Part shown: positions 1 through 7,867 of the stretch, in pieces
Numbering within the stretch: the stretch's first letter is position 1
Layout: the number at the start of each line of letters is the position of its first letter
DNA from: Saprospiraceae bacterium
GTDB lineage: Bacteria; Bacteroidota; Bacteroidia; Chitinophagales; Saprospiraceae
Direction: 5' to 3'
NCBI GenBank assembly: GCA_017996375.1
Contig: JAGOHC010000003.1
Coordinates: 1 to 59,332 of the forward strand
Length of the DNA stretch: 59,332 bases
Program-made: the position numbers and the translations under genes
The notes under the pieces: model-generated
Database searches by the model: none
The model's input: the letters and a program-made list of their open reading frames with translations, nothing else
Told to the model about the DNA's origin: nothing

Positions 1-88
1 GCGTAACCCTTTAGACAATACGCTGCGCTTCTCTTTGTTGTTCGATTTTGCAGCGTTTGATGAAGAAGAAGTGCCTACGGAAGAATAG
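1..88 (+). CDS. 3' end of a gene cut by the window edge, function unknown
   Basis: The frame starting at base 2 stays open to a TAG at 86-88 and encodes about 28 residues. The segment alternates hydrophobic and polar residues (LRFSLLFDF) and then ends in an acidic tail (DEEEVPTEE). This would fit the last strand of an outer-membrane or beta-rich protein, but it is too short to assign. A strong hairpin terminator follows 33 bases after the stop, which supports a real gene end here. Confidence 0.5.
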   Translation, partial: RNPLDNTLRFSLLFDFAAFDEEEVPTEE

Positions 89-121
89 TTTTTTCGAAAT
101 TAAATAACCTAATTTTAAAAA

Positions 122-152
122 AACCGACTTAGTCAACTAAGTCGGTTTTTTT
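122..152. terminator. Bidirectional rho-independent terminator
   Basis: A perfect 11-bp stem (AACCGACTTAG, 122-132, pairing with 137-147) has a 4-base loop. It is flanked by an A-run on the left and a T-run on the right. It can terminate the rightward gene ending at 88 and the leftward folB transcript, whose stop codon abuts the T-run. Confidence 0.9.
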
Positions 153-666
153 ATACCATAGCGTACTCGCCGAGGCACTCTTTACACAAGCATTTTTTAT
201 ACTGTGTTTTTAGCATCTCTAACGTTTTGGGTGTGACTAATGACTCCATACACCAACACGCTTGGTCGCTGTAGCAAACAAATGTCCGTCCGCAACGTCC
301 ACAAGTGGTCGTGTAGCTTTCATTGAGTTGTATCATCGAAGCAGCTACTATTCCGCCGAGCGGCGGGTTGAGTTTTCGGATGGTGACGCTAATTTTCGCC
401 AGCCCGCCAAATTGATGTTTTATTTGACTAACAATGGCGGTACCGAGTGTTTCGAGCAGGCGATATTTTTTTCGCATCTCAAACGCACAAATAGTGTATA
501 TCGTTTCGTAGTTGATGGTATGTTCGAGGGTATCCGTCATGGCGGCACGCCCGAAGTTAGTATCCAACACAACATCAACGGTGTAGTAGTTACCAACTTT
601 CTGCTCCTCATCGTAGTACCCGTGATGAGCAAAAAATTTCATTCCTTCCAATGCAATTATCCCCAC
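151..666 (-). CDS. folB: Dihydroneopterin aldolase fused to a C-terminal cysteine-rich CWC-type domain
   Basis: Residues 1-118 match the dihydroneopterin aldolase family, which cleaves 7,8-dihydroneopterin to 6-hydroxymethyl-dihydropterin in folate synthesis. Family signatures visible are the N-terminal IIALEGMKFFAHHGYYDEE, the conserved NYE near residue 53 and the IRKLNPP lysine near 98. Normal FolB proteins are about 120 residues; this one has some 50 more, containing eight cysteines (122, 125, 131, 137, 139, 159, 161, 164) in the pattern CxxC, C, CWC, CLCxxC. That is the layout of the small 'cysteine-rich CWC' domain and probably binds zinc. The start is GTG at 666. It lies 5 bases after the Skp-like gene, so the two are probably co-transcribed. 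Confidence 0.88.
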   Translation of the reverse strand: MGIIALEGMKFFAHHGYYDEEQKVGNYYTVDVVLDTNFGRAAMTDTLEHTINYETIYTICAFEMRKKYRLLETLGTAIVSQIKHQFGGLAKISVTIRKLNPPLGGIVAASMIQLNESYTTTCGRCGRTFVCYSDQACWCMESLVTPKTLEMLKTQYKKCLCKECLGEYAMV

Positions 667-671
667 AAAAA

Positions 672-1358
672 TTATTTTTTGTATTCAGCGTTCAAGCCAG
701 CAAGAACTTCTTGTGTTACATCTAAGGCTTTGTTGCCATATAACACACTTCCTGCCAAGCCACCTTCGGTGAGTACATAATCGTACCCTTTTTCGGCACA
801 ATATTTTTGTAAATATACATCCACGCGCTTCTTTAATTTCTTTTGCAACTCGGCTTCTTTATCTGCCAGTTTTCCGGCTGCCGATTGGCGATGCGAAAGA
901 ATAGTTTGTTCCTCTTGCATTAGTAATTCTTCCTGAGCTTTGAGTTCGTCCTCCAATTTTTTAAGCTCGTTTTGCGTGAGCGAAGGTGCTTTTTGTTGGC
1001 TTTCGGCAATGCGTTTTTGGAAATCCATCACCTTATTTTGATAAGTTTTGCCACGCGACTCCAAACCGGATTCTGCTTTTTTGGCTTCTGCCTCTAACTG
1101 CTTTTTTAAGTCTTTGTAGTATGCATATTTTTCTAAAAGTGTGTCCGTATTGATATAAACCACTTTACCGGTTACGGGCGTTGCTGTTTTTTCGGTGACG
1201 GGTATATTATCTTCTGCATCAGCAACAACGGCAGTTGTAGAGTCGGTTGCGGTGGTTGGTGTTGTGGTAGAGGTAGTAGCAGTTTTTGGTTTGTCTTTAC
1301 AAGCAATAATCAATAAAGAAAATAATACAATAGGTAATACGATTTTTAAATATTTCAT
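672..1358 (-). CDS. OmpH/Skp-family lipoprotein
   Basis: The protein has 228 residues. A lipoprotein signal ends at the lipobox LLIIAC with Cys20, followed by a Thr/Ala-rich linker to about residue 65. From the VVYINTDTLLEKYAYY segment onward it resembles OmpH/Skp periplasmic chaperones: a short beta strand, a long charged coiled coil (about 80-190) and a C-terminal region (YDYVLTEGG) typical of the family. Skp proteins hold unfolded outer-membrane proteins. Lipidated versions are common in Bacteroidota, so a periplasmic membrane-anchored chaperone is likely. The client is unknown. It sits between another lipoprotein gene and folB in the same direction. Confidence 0.82.
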   Translation of the reverse strand: MKYLKIVLPIVLFSLLIIACKDKPKTATTSTTTPTTATDSTTAVVADAEDNIPVTEKTATPVTGKVVYINTDTLLEKYAYYKDLKKQLEAEAKKAESGLESRGKTYQNKVMDFQKRIAESQQKAPSLTQNELKKLEDELKAQEELLMQEEQTILSHRQSAAGKLADKEAELQKKLKKRVDVYLQKYCAEKGYDYVLTEGGLAGSVLYGNKALDVTQEVLAGLNAEYKK

Positions 1359-1412
1359 AATAAATAATTTTTTAGAAAGTAGTGGTAAAAAGTGATTTGT
1401 AAAAAGTTGATT

Positions 1413-2051
1413 TTATTTTTTTGTATAGATAACGGTTGCTTCGGTAAGTGTGTTTACTTGCTTGACGCAATCGTTGAGAATCTTGCCCGGTGCCTCGCAT
1501 ATTTTATTGCCGGCACAATCGTACAACACATTATTCATGCCCTTGAAGTAATACGCCCAGCCATCATCCATATAGCGATAACGCACCACTTCAAACACGT
1601 TGCCTTTATCAACAATAGCTTTCATCCAATCGGTATGCGTGTCGGCAACTTTTATACAATCGCGGTGAGGTTTTCCTGTTTTTGGCAACTCCATGATACA
1701 CGTTATTTTCACATTTTTACCGACAGAACACGATTTTTCGGAAAGTAGTTGGTAGCCGAATTTGATGCGTTGCCCATTGCGGAAAGTAAATTGCACGCCA
1801 TCCGCCATTTGCGAAGGAATGAGCGTCTTAGAATCGTTAGTGAAAATGGAATATTCGCAACCAGAAATTGTACCCACGTTCACGATGCCCTCGTCCGTAC
1901 AGCCTGCCAAAGGATTTTCTTTGTTGCTCGGAGTGGTGGTGGTTTGACCGATGCTGGTGTTTGCGTTATGTGTAGCTTTTTTTGAGGCGCAGCCAAACGC
2001 AAATAGCATGAGTGTCATCAGGGTTAGTATGGTTAAAAATCTTTTTATCAT
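1413..2051 (-). CDS. Hypothetical lipoprotein, DUF6970-like C-terminus
   Basis: The 212-residue protein begins with a lipoprotein signal peptide ending in FAFGC (Cys21) and a low-complexity Thr/Asn linker. The body has several cysteines, and near the C-terminus a pattern EVVRYRYMDDGWAYYF followed by LYDCAGNKICEAPG. That pattern recalls small Bacteroidota lipoprotein domains (DUF6970-like) in which an ingested or displayed sequence reads 'YYF...YD..GN.IC.PDG'. This match is from memory and tentative. No catalytic motif is visible. It is followed 54 bases later by the Skp-like lipoprotein gene on the same strand. Confidence 0.65.
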   Translation of the reverse strand: MIKRFLTILTLMTLMLFAFGCASKKATHNANTSIGQTTTTPSNKENPLAGCTDEGIVNVGTISGCEYSIFTNDSKTLIPSQMADGVQFTFRNGQRIKFGYQLLSEKSCSVGKNVKITCIMELPKTGKPHRDCIKVADTHTDWMKAIVDKGNVFEVVRYRYMDDGWAYYFKGMNNVLYDCAGNKICEAPGKILNDCVKQVNTLTEATVIYTKK

Positions 2052-2111
2052 AAGATAATCAATGTACTAAATTTTATTATAACGAATTATTTTGTTAGAT
2101 ATGATGTTTGT

Positions 2112-3182
2112 TTATACGGTTTCTTCTTTCATGCGCTCGGCAGTATCGGCTACGCGCAAGGCTTCGATAATTTCTTCCAAATTGCCTTCCATGATTTGGT
2201 CTAAATTATATAACGTTAGGTTAATACGATGATCGGTGAGGCGGTTTTGCGGAAAGTTGTACGTCCGTACTTTTTCGGAACGGTCGCCCGAACCTACCAA
2301 TGACCGCCGCTTTGCGGATTGCTCCGATTGATGTTGCAATACTTGGGCATCCTGCAAACGTTGATATAGGCGTTGCATGGCAATCTCTCGATTTTGTATT
2401 TGTGAACGCCCCTCTTGGCACTCTGACACTACGCCACTCGGAATGTGTGTAATACGCACAGCGGACTCCGTTCTATTAACGTGCTGCCCACCTGCCCCAC
2501 TTGAGCGAAAAACATCTACACGCAAATCGGCCGGATTAATGTTGATTTCTTCCATCTCAAATTTCGGCATGACGGCTACCGTTGCGGCGGAGGTATGTAC
2601 GCGTCCTTTGGCTTCGGTTTCGGGTACGCGCTGTACGCGATGCCCGCCTGACTCAAACTTGAGCTTGCCATATACGTCTGTGCCACTAATTTCGAGTACC
2701 AATTTGTTATAGCCGCCTACTGTGCCTTCATTTACGAATAGTACGTCCACCTTCCAACCTTGTGTGTCGAAGTAGCGCGAGTACATCCGGTAGAGGTCGC
2801 CTGCAAAAAGGCTGGCTTCGTCACCGCCGGTGCCGGAACGCACTTCAAAAATTACGTCTTTCTCATCATCGGGGTCTTTAGGTGTGAGCAATACTTTTAT
2901 CTCGTCTTCTAATGTGTCGCGTTGTGGTAGTAGTAATTCAAGTTCGGCGGCTGCGAGTGTTTTCATCTCATCATCCGGCTCGCGTTGCATCTCTTCTGCT
3001 GTATCTATTGCGCCGAGCAGTAGCTTGTATTTTTGGTATGCAGTTACTAAGGGTTGTAAATCTTTATATTCTTTATTTACTTTTTTGAAACGCCCCATAT
3101 CAGAAAGCACTTCGGGGTCAGATAGCTGTTCCTCTAATCGTTGGTATTTATCAACGATGCCGTGTAGTTTGTCTATTAACAT
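2112..3182 (-). CDS. prfA: Peptide chain release factor 1
   Basis: The protein has 356 residues, the normal length for RF1. The peptidyl-tRNA hydrolysis motif GGQ is at 231-233 in the context SSGAGGQHVNRT. The codon-recognition loop reads PET at 187-189 (PxT type, as in RF1) rather than the SPF of RF2. This supports termination at UAA and UAG. ATG start at 3180-3182. Upstream there is a near-consensus box TACCTTTA with a CTG 19 bases before it, a weak promoter candidate. The gene is monocistronic as far as can be seen. Confidence 0.96.
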   Translation of the reverse strand: MLIDKLHGIVDKYQRLEEQLSDPEVLSDMGRFKKVNKEYKDLQPLVTAYQKYKLLLGAIDTAEEMQREPDDEMKTLAAAELELLLPQRDTLEDEIKVLLTPKDPDDEKDVIFEVRSGTGGDEASLFAGDLYRMYSRYFDTQGWKVDVLFVNEGTVGGYNKLVLEISGTDVYGKLKFESGGHRVQRVPETEAKGRVHTSAATVAVMPKFEMEEININPADLRVDVFRSSGAGGQHVNRTESAVRITHIPSGVVSECQEGRSQIQNREIAMQRLYQRLQDAQVLQHQSEQSAKRRSLVGSGDRSEKVRTYNFPQNRLTDHRINLTLYNLDQIMEGNLEEIIEALRVADTAERMKEETV

Positions 3183-3310
3183 AATTAAGCCTTAAAAATT
3201 CGATGTAAAGGTAAAACCAATTTGTAAGATTGCAGATTATCCTTCCATCTAATTGTTTGTTAATGATTTATTAAAAAGAGTATTCGGTGCTGCCATACAG
3301 TATTTTGCCG

Positions 3311-3341
3311 TTGAATTTCTACCCCGAAAAGTGTATCTTTG
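3311..3341 (+). promoter_or_regulatory. Bacteroidota-type promoter of the Fur-family gene
   Basis: TTG at 3311-3313 and TATCTTTG at 3334-3341 are separated by 20 bases, matching the -33/-7 arrangement of the phylum. The predicted transcription start is about 3346-3348, so an in-frame ATG at 3287 would be upstream of transcription. This favours the ATG at 3362. Confidence 0.72.
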
Positions 3342-3361
3342 CAGCAAAAAGGTTCTTGTAT

Positions 3362-3787
3362 ATGCACATTCATTTTGATAGTGATCAGCTGCTTCATCAA
3401 CACCAACTCCGCAAAACACCTGTCCGCAAGGAGGTGTTGGACGTGTTTTTGTCGCGTAGCGAAGCGGTGTCGCAGCAATACATCGAACAACACTTTGATG
3501 CCATTGACCGCGTTACGTTGTATCGTACCCTCAAAACATTTGAGCAAAAAGGCATCATACATCGCGCCATAGACGGCAGTGAAACAATCAAGTATGCACT
3601 TTGTTCGGATGGCTGCCACGAGCACGCTCACTTTGACGAGCACGCACATTTTCATTGTGACGATTGTGGTAAAACTATCTGCTTGGAGCAGATACAAGCA
3701 CCAAAAGTATTAGTGCCCAATCACATGCGCGTGAATAGTGCCCACCTCATAATAAAAGGATTGTGCGAGCAGTGCAACAACGCATAA
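3362..3787 (+). CDS. Fur-family transcriptional regulator (metal-responsive repressor)
   Basis: The 141-residue protein has a winged-helix DNA-binding part (recognition helix around VTLYRTLKTF, 51-60) and a dimerisation part with two CxxC pairs (C99/C102 and C135/C138) that typically hold structural zinc. Between them is an unusually histidine-rich stretch, HEHAHFDEHAHFHC (about 86-99), a plausible sensory metal site. It could be a Zur- or Fur-like repressor; which metal it senses cannot be read from sequence. The start at 3362 is chosen because the promoter box lies just upstream. The stop codon overlaps the aroE start by one base (TAATG), so the two are translationally coupled. Confidence 0.88.
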   Translation: MHIHFDSDQLLHQHQLRKTPVRKEVLDVFLSRSEAVSQQYIEQHFDAIDRVTLYRTLKTFEQKGIIHRAIDGSETIKYALCSDGCHEHAHFDEHAHFHCDDCGKTICLEQIQAPKVLVPNHMRVNSAHLIIKGLCEQCNNA

Positions 3788-4527
3788 TGCATCAACTCGG
3801 GCTGATAGGATTCCCGCTATCGCACTCGTTTTCTAAAAGCTATTTTTCGAAAAAATTTGCACAACAACACATTGACGATTGGCAATATGATTTGTTCCCG
3901 CTACCAAATATTGAGCAAATTGAAATGCTAATTTCTACCACGCCAAACTTGATAGGATTAAATGTGACGCTACCGTACAAACAATCCGTTATACCTTATT
4001 TACACCAATTAGAAGAGGTTGCCATTGCCACAGGTGCGGTGAACACCATTTTATTTGAACAAGAAAAACGAATAGGGTATAATACAGATGTGGCAGGTTT
4101 TGCTCATTGCTTACAGATACTTTCGGTCGAAAAAGATATTCAAACGGCGTTAGTGTTAGGCAACGGCGGCTCATCCAAAGCGGTACAATATGTACTCGCG
4201 CAATATAATATCGCTTTTATGGTAGTGTCGCGCAGTAGCGCGGCAGCCACTATTATGTATGATGATTTGGATGCAAATATCATAGCAGCGCACCAGTTGA
4301 TAATTAATACTACACCATTAGGGATGTTGCCTTACGAGCATACTTTCCCGCTTATTCCGTATGAATATTTAACACCCGCACACGTATTGTTTGATTTGGT
4401 GTATAACCCTGCCGAAACTGTTTTTTTGCAAAAAGGCAAAGCTGTCGGGTGTGTTACCATGAGCGGGCTGCCTATGCTGTATGCACAAGCGGATGCCGCT
4501 TGGGATATTTGGCAAAAAACAATTTAG
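3787..4527 (+). CDS. aroE: Shikimate dehydrogenase
   Basis: The 246-residue protein reduces 3-dehydroshikimate to shikimate with NADPH in aromatic amino acid and folate precursor synthesis. Visible signatures are the shikimate-binding LSHSFSK near residue 11, the catalytic lysine in NVTLPYK (K65), the aspartate in YNTD (D101) and the nucleotide loop LGNGGSSKA (124-132). Length is slightly below E. coli AroE (272). Start is the ATG overlapping the regulator's stop codon; a longer reading from 3763 would overlap that gene for no benefit. It converges with lpdA, 33 bases apart, with no clear terminator between them. Confidence 0.93.
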   Translation: MHQLGLIGFPLSHSFSKSYFSKKFAQQHIDDWQYDLFPLPNIEQIEMLISTTPNLIGLNVTLPYKQSVIPYLHQLEEVAIATGAVNTILFEQEKRIGYNTDVAGFAHCLQILSVEKDIQTALVLGNGGSSKAVQYVLAQYNIAFMVVSRSSAAATIMYDDLDANIIAAHQLIINTTPLGMLPYEHTFPLIPYEYLTPAHVLFDLVYNPAETVFLQKGKAVGCVTMSGLPMLYAQADAAWDIWQKTI

Positions 4528-4560
4528 GGTTGATTTTTTACGGGCTGTTGTTTTGACTAT

Positions 4561-5961
4561 TTACACATGTATTGCCCTGTTTGCTGTAGCTGCTAAGGCT
4601 GCTTCGCGGAAGGCTTCGGTATAAGTAGGGTGTGCATGGCTCATGCGGGCAGCATCTTCAGCGGAGGCACGGAACTCCATCAAAGCAACGGCTTCGGCAA
4701 TTATATCGGCAGCGCGTGCGCCGACCATGTGTACACCTAATATTTCATCCGTTTCTTGGTGTGCCAATATCTTCACGATACCTTCGGTATCCATGCTTGC
4801 ACGAGCACGCCCCAATGCTTTGTAAGGGAATTTACCCACTTTGTATGATATGCCTGCGTCTTTGAGTTGTTCTTCGGTTTGCCCAACAGCAGCCACTTCG
4901 GGCCATGTATAAACCACTCCCGGAATCAGGTTGTAGTTGAGGTGTGGGTGTTGTCCGGTGAGGATTTCGGCAACAAATATGCCTTCTTCTTCGGCTTTGT
5001 GTGCCAACATTGCTCCGCGAATGACATCGCCGATGGCGTAGATATTCGGAACGGCGGTTTGTAGTTTTTCATTAACGGGTACTCTGCCTTTTTCGTCGAG
5101 GGTGATGCCGATATTCTCTAACCCCAAGTTGTCGGTGTATGGTCGTCTGCCGATAGCGATGAGGCAATAATCAGCATTGAGGGTAAGGTTGTCGGAAGCA
5201 TTTTTCTGCCGGAAGGCAACGGTTACGTCTTTTTTGTTTGCCGTTACGGTTGTTACGGCGTGGTTGAGATGAAAATTGATACCCATCTTTTTGAGGGAAC
5301 GCTCCAACTCTTTGGCGCAATCTTTATCCATGCCCGGCAGTATGCGGTCTAAGTATTCAATCACATCTATTTGTGTGCCTAAACGTGCATAGACGGAGCC
5401 TAACTCTAAGCCGATAACGCCGCCACCAATAATAACCATGCGCTTGGGTACTTCGCTGATGTTGAGTGCTTCGGTGGAGGTAATGATGCGTTTTTTGTCG
5501 TAGTTAAAAGCCTCCGGCGTAACGGGTTTGGAGCCAGTAGCGATAATGGTATGGGTAGATTGTATCTCTTCGCTTGTGCCGTCTGCTTTGGCAATTTTGA
5601 TGGTGTTGGCGTTTACGAAAGTGCCGTGCCCGCGATAGACGGTGATTTTATTTTTCTTCATTAAGAATTCGACACCCTGACAAGTTTGTGTGACGACATC
5701 GTTTTTGCGAGCAATCATTTGTGGCAGATTAACTTTCAAGTTTTTCAACTCAATGCCGTGTTCGCCGAAGTGGTGTTGTGCGATGTAGTAATGCTCTGAT
5801 GAATCCAGTAATGCTTTGGAGGGAATACATCCTACGTTGAGACAGGTACCGCCGAGCGTATTGTATCGCTCCACGATTGCCGTTTTGAAACCTAATTGCG
5901 CACAGCGAATGGCTGCCACATAACCGCCTGGACCGGAACCAATGATTGTTACATCGTACAT
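4561..5961 (-). CDS. lpdA: Dihydrolipoyl dehydrogenase (E3)
   Basis: A 466-residue pyridine nucleotide-disulphide oxidoreductase that reoxidises dihydrolipoamide in 2-oxoacid dehydrogenase complexes and in glycine cleavage. FAD-binding GSGPGG is at 8-13, the redox-active pair C40/C45 in GGTCLNVGCIPSK, the NAD-binding GGGVIGLE near 178, a second FAD contact in YAIGDV, and the catalytic C-terminal HAHPTYTE (H444, E449). Length and motifs are standard. No other complex subunits are adjacent. A TATCTTTG promoter box lies about 50 bases upstream. Confidence 0.96.
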   Translation of the reverse strand: MYDVTIIGSGPGGYVAAIRCAQLGFKTAIVERYNTLGGTCLNVGCIPSKALLDSSEHYYIAQHHFGEHGIELKNLKVNLPQMIARKNDVVTQTCQGVEFLMKKNKITVYRGHGTFVNANTIKIAKADGTSEEIQSTHTIIATGSKPVTPEAFNYDKKRIITSTEALNISEVPKRMVIIGGGVIGLELGSVYARLGTQIDVIEYLDRILPGMDKDCAKELERSLKKMGINFHLNHAVTTVTANKKDVTVAFRQKNASDNLTLNADYCLIAIGRRPYTDNLGLENIGITLDEKGRVPVNEKLQTAVPNIYAIGDVIRGAMLAHKAEEEGIFVAEILTGQHPHLNYNLIPGVVYTWPEVAAVGQTEEQLKDAGISYKVGKFPYKALGRARASMDTEGIVKILAHQETDEILGVHMVGARAADIIAEAVALMEFRASAEDAARMSHAHPTYTEAFREAALAATANRAIHV

Positions 5962-6013
5962 ATATAGAAAAAGTTGTTATTTAATATAATAAAAAAGTTT
6001 AGTTGTAAGCGCA

Positions 6014-6021
6014 CAAAGATA
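6014..6021 (-). promoter_or_regulatory. -7 promoter box TATCTTTG upstream of lpdA
   Basis: On the minus strand 6021-6014 reads TATCTTTG, a full match to TAnnTTTG. A TTG at the ideal -33 spacing is not seen. The predicted leader before the lpdA ATG is about 45-50 bases. Confidence 0.6.
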
Positions 6022-6102
6022 CAAAATGGATTTAAGGTTTTGGTATTTGAGGGTGGTGCAAGGGCAAGGTTAATTGTATGAGCGTTGCGATGTTTCCATC
6101 AT

Positions 6103-6804
6103 CTATATTTTTACACCAAATAAGTAGCCGACTAATGCTGAAAGTCCCATTGCTAAAGTACCCCAGATAGTAATTCTAATAATTGCCTTTTTGATGCTTG
6201 ACCCACCCGTTTTTGCTGATATGATTCCGAGGAGGATTAAAGAAATTATCGTAAAGCTATATAGCCAATATTCCATTCCGTTAACTTGCGAAAACAAAGT
6301 CACCAATAGGGGCAATATTCCACCTAGTGTAAAAGATGCACCGGAAGCGAATGCCGCCTGCAGTGGATTAGCTTGACTTAGCTCATTAATGCCCAATTCA
6401 TCTCGTATATGTGCTTTAAGCGCATCGGCTTCGGTTAATTCTTTTGCTACTTGTAGTGCCGTTTGTTTTTGTAACCCGCGTTTCTCATAAATTTGAGCTA
6501 AAATTTGAAGTTCGGTTTCCGGCATCTCTTGAAGCTCTTTAGCTTCTCTTAGCATATCGGCTTCTTCGATGTCCGTTTGAGAACTTACCGAAACGTATTC
6601 GCCAGCAGCCATTGACAGTGCGCCTGCAACAAGCCCAGCAACCGTTGCTAAAACAATCGGTTCTCTCGTTGAACTTGCAGCCGCAACGCCAATTGCAAGA
6701 CTTGATATAGAAATTATTCCGTCGTTTGCTCCCAAAACGGCAGCCCTCAGCCAATTACTTCTGTGTACATAATGGTTGTCGAGGTAGTTGTCAATTGTTA
6801 TCAT
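6103..6804 (-). CDS. VIT1/CCC1-family transporter
   Basis: The 233-residue membrane protein opens with HRSNWLRAAVLGANDGIISISSL, the hallmark of the VIT1/CCC1 family of Fe2+/Mn2+ transporters. Helices are predictable around 25-48, 50-72, 150-170, 178-196 and 208-230. The Glu-rich cytoplasmic segment between helices 2 and 3 (about 78-140) corresponds to the family's metal-binding domain. Bacterial members are poorly characterised; export or sequestration of iron or manganese is the family-based guess. It is isolated from other metal genes here. A small tandem repeat lies just upstream of its neighbour's 3' end. Confidence 0.88.
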   Translation of the reverse strand: MITIDNYLDNHYVHRSNWLRAAVLGANDGIISISSLAIGVAAASSTREPIVLATVAGLVAGALSMAAGEYVSVSSQTDIEEADMLREAKELQEMPETELQILAQIYEKRGLQKQTALQVAKELTEADALKAHIRDELGINELSQANPLQAAFASGASFTLGGILPLLVTLFSQVNGMEYWLYSFTIISLILLGIISAKTGGSSIKKAIIRITIWGTLAMGLSALVGYLFGVKI

Positions 6805-6893
6805 TTTATTCTGCGTTTTTTTGTTCTTTTATATACATTTTTTGTATTTATTTCATATCTTTTTGTCTAAAACAAGTAATTGATTTTCAGTTA

Positions 6894-6920
6894 TTTATTA
6901 GACTTTTTTATTAGACTTTT
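6894..6920. repeat. Two tandem copies of TTTATTAGACTTTT
   Basis: The 14-base unit TTTATTAGACTTTT occurs at 6894-6907 and again at 6907-6920, sharing one base. It sits between the transporter gene and the 3' end of the truncated ATPase gene. It may be simple slippage or a scar of an old insertion. Confidence 0.6.
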
Positions 6921-6941
6921 TATGAAAAATGCTCATTTATT

Positions 6942-7823
6942 TCACTCATTTTGGCGTATAAAATATTTAGTTCCTTTTAAAACTCCTGCACTATCTAATA
7001 CACCTTTAATACGCATTGCTTTTAGTGTTTTTTGAATTATATTTTTGGAGATTTCTTTCCCAATCCTAACGTGAATATCTCTTATTGGAGTTGGGGCATA
7101 AATTTTCACATCCTGATAAATCAATTCTTCCAAACGATGATTTTCGATTCGTTTTAAATTAGTTTTACCTTTAAAGTTAGCTTTCTTTAAAAAGGTGGGA
7201 TTAATTAAATATTCGGTTGCCTTTGTTTTGCCTTTTGAAATGATCAACTCAATATCTAATAAACTACCCAGCCATCGGCTTACTACGTTTGGTGTGTCGG
7301 GCAAATTCAATTCTTTAGAAAATTGTATTACCGAAATGGAGTTGTGTTGTGCAATTAATCCAAGCGAAATTAATTCTTTTGAGTTCAACGTAAATTCTTG
7401 GTTGGCTCTATTGATAAGGGAAACTATTTCAGGTTTTGAAATACGTTTATGAATCGTAAATTTTACAAAATCGTCGCCTTGAAAAGGTATCGGAATATGT
7501 TTAGCATTGGATAGTAAAACTTGATACATTTTATCAATACCAGTTCCTTCTTTGTCCATCAAATGCAAATCGTAGAACACTTGCGCTAAATAAGGGTTTC
7601 GCCTTACGTTTTTGTGAAGTACATTGGCAGCAGTAACACCAATAGGAAAAAGCCCTGGATTAACAACCTCCAAACGGTCGAAAAACAAGTTAATGAAAAT
7701 ATCACCTCTTGTAGTGTATGGTCGGTGTACTAAGGCATTTGCCATCAACTCACGAATTACTTCCTCTTCGTAATTTGGAACAAATTTTCTAAACATACCA
7801 TCGGTCTGTGAATTGATTTTCAT
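6942..7823 (-). CDS. 5'-truncated AlbA/HATPase_c_4-type putative transcriptional regulator (ATP-binding C-terminal half only)
   Basis: The 293-residue reading begins MKINSQTDGMF and continues with VIRELMANALVHRPYTTRGD, the conserved block of the HATPase_c_4 module found in 'RecG-like' or Schlafen AlbA_2 proteins. Further conserved parts are NPGLFPIG and the GTGID segment near 115. Winged-helix DNA-binding segments follow (about 145-290). Full-length relatives carry a further 200-270 N-terminal residues with the AlbA_2 domain. Those are missing: a stop codon lies directly upstream of the ATG at 7823 in frame, and fbp ends 44 bases away. It is probably a remnant, though it could be translated from the fbp transcript. 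The base composition is more AT-rich than its neighbours, consistent with horizontal origin. Confidence 0.7.
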   Translation of the reverse strand: MKINSQTDGMFRKFVPNYEEEVIRELMANALVHRPYTTRGDIFINLFFDRLEVVNPGLFPIGVTAANVLHKNVRRNPYLAQVFYDLHLMDKEGTGIDKMYQVLLSNAKHIPIPFQGDDFVKFTIHKRISKPEIVSLINRANQEFTLNSKELISLGLIAQHNSISVIQFSKELNLPDTPNVVSRWLGSLLDIELIISKGKTKATEYLINPTFLKKANFKGKTNLKRIENHRLEELIYQDVKIYAPTPIRDIHVRIGKEISKNIIQKTLKAMRIKGVLDSAGVLKGTKYFIRQNE

Positions 7824-7867
7824 TTATGTTATCAGACATTGAATAAAGCACTATCGGCACTAATCAA

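Noticed and set aside
262-780. Long open frame on the plus strand opposite folB
   Set aside because: It is fully antisense to a clear FolB gene and its translation shows no domain; it also crosses the folB/Skp-like boundary.
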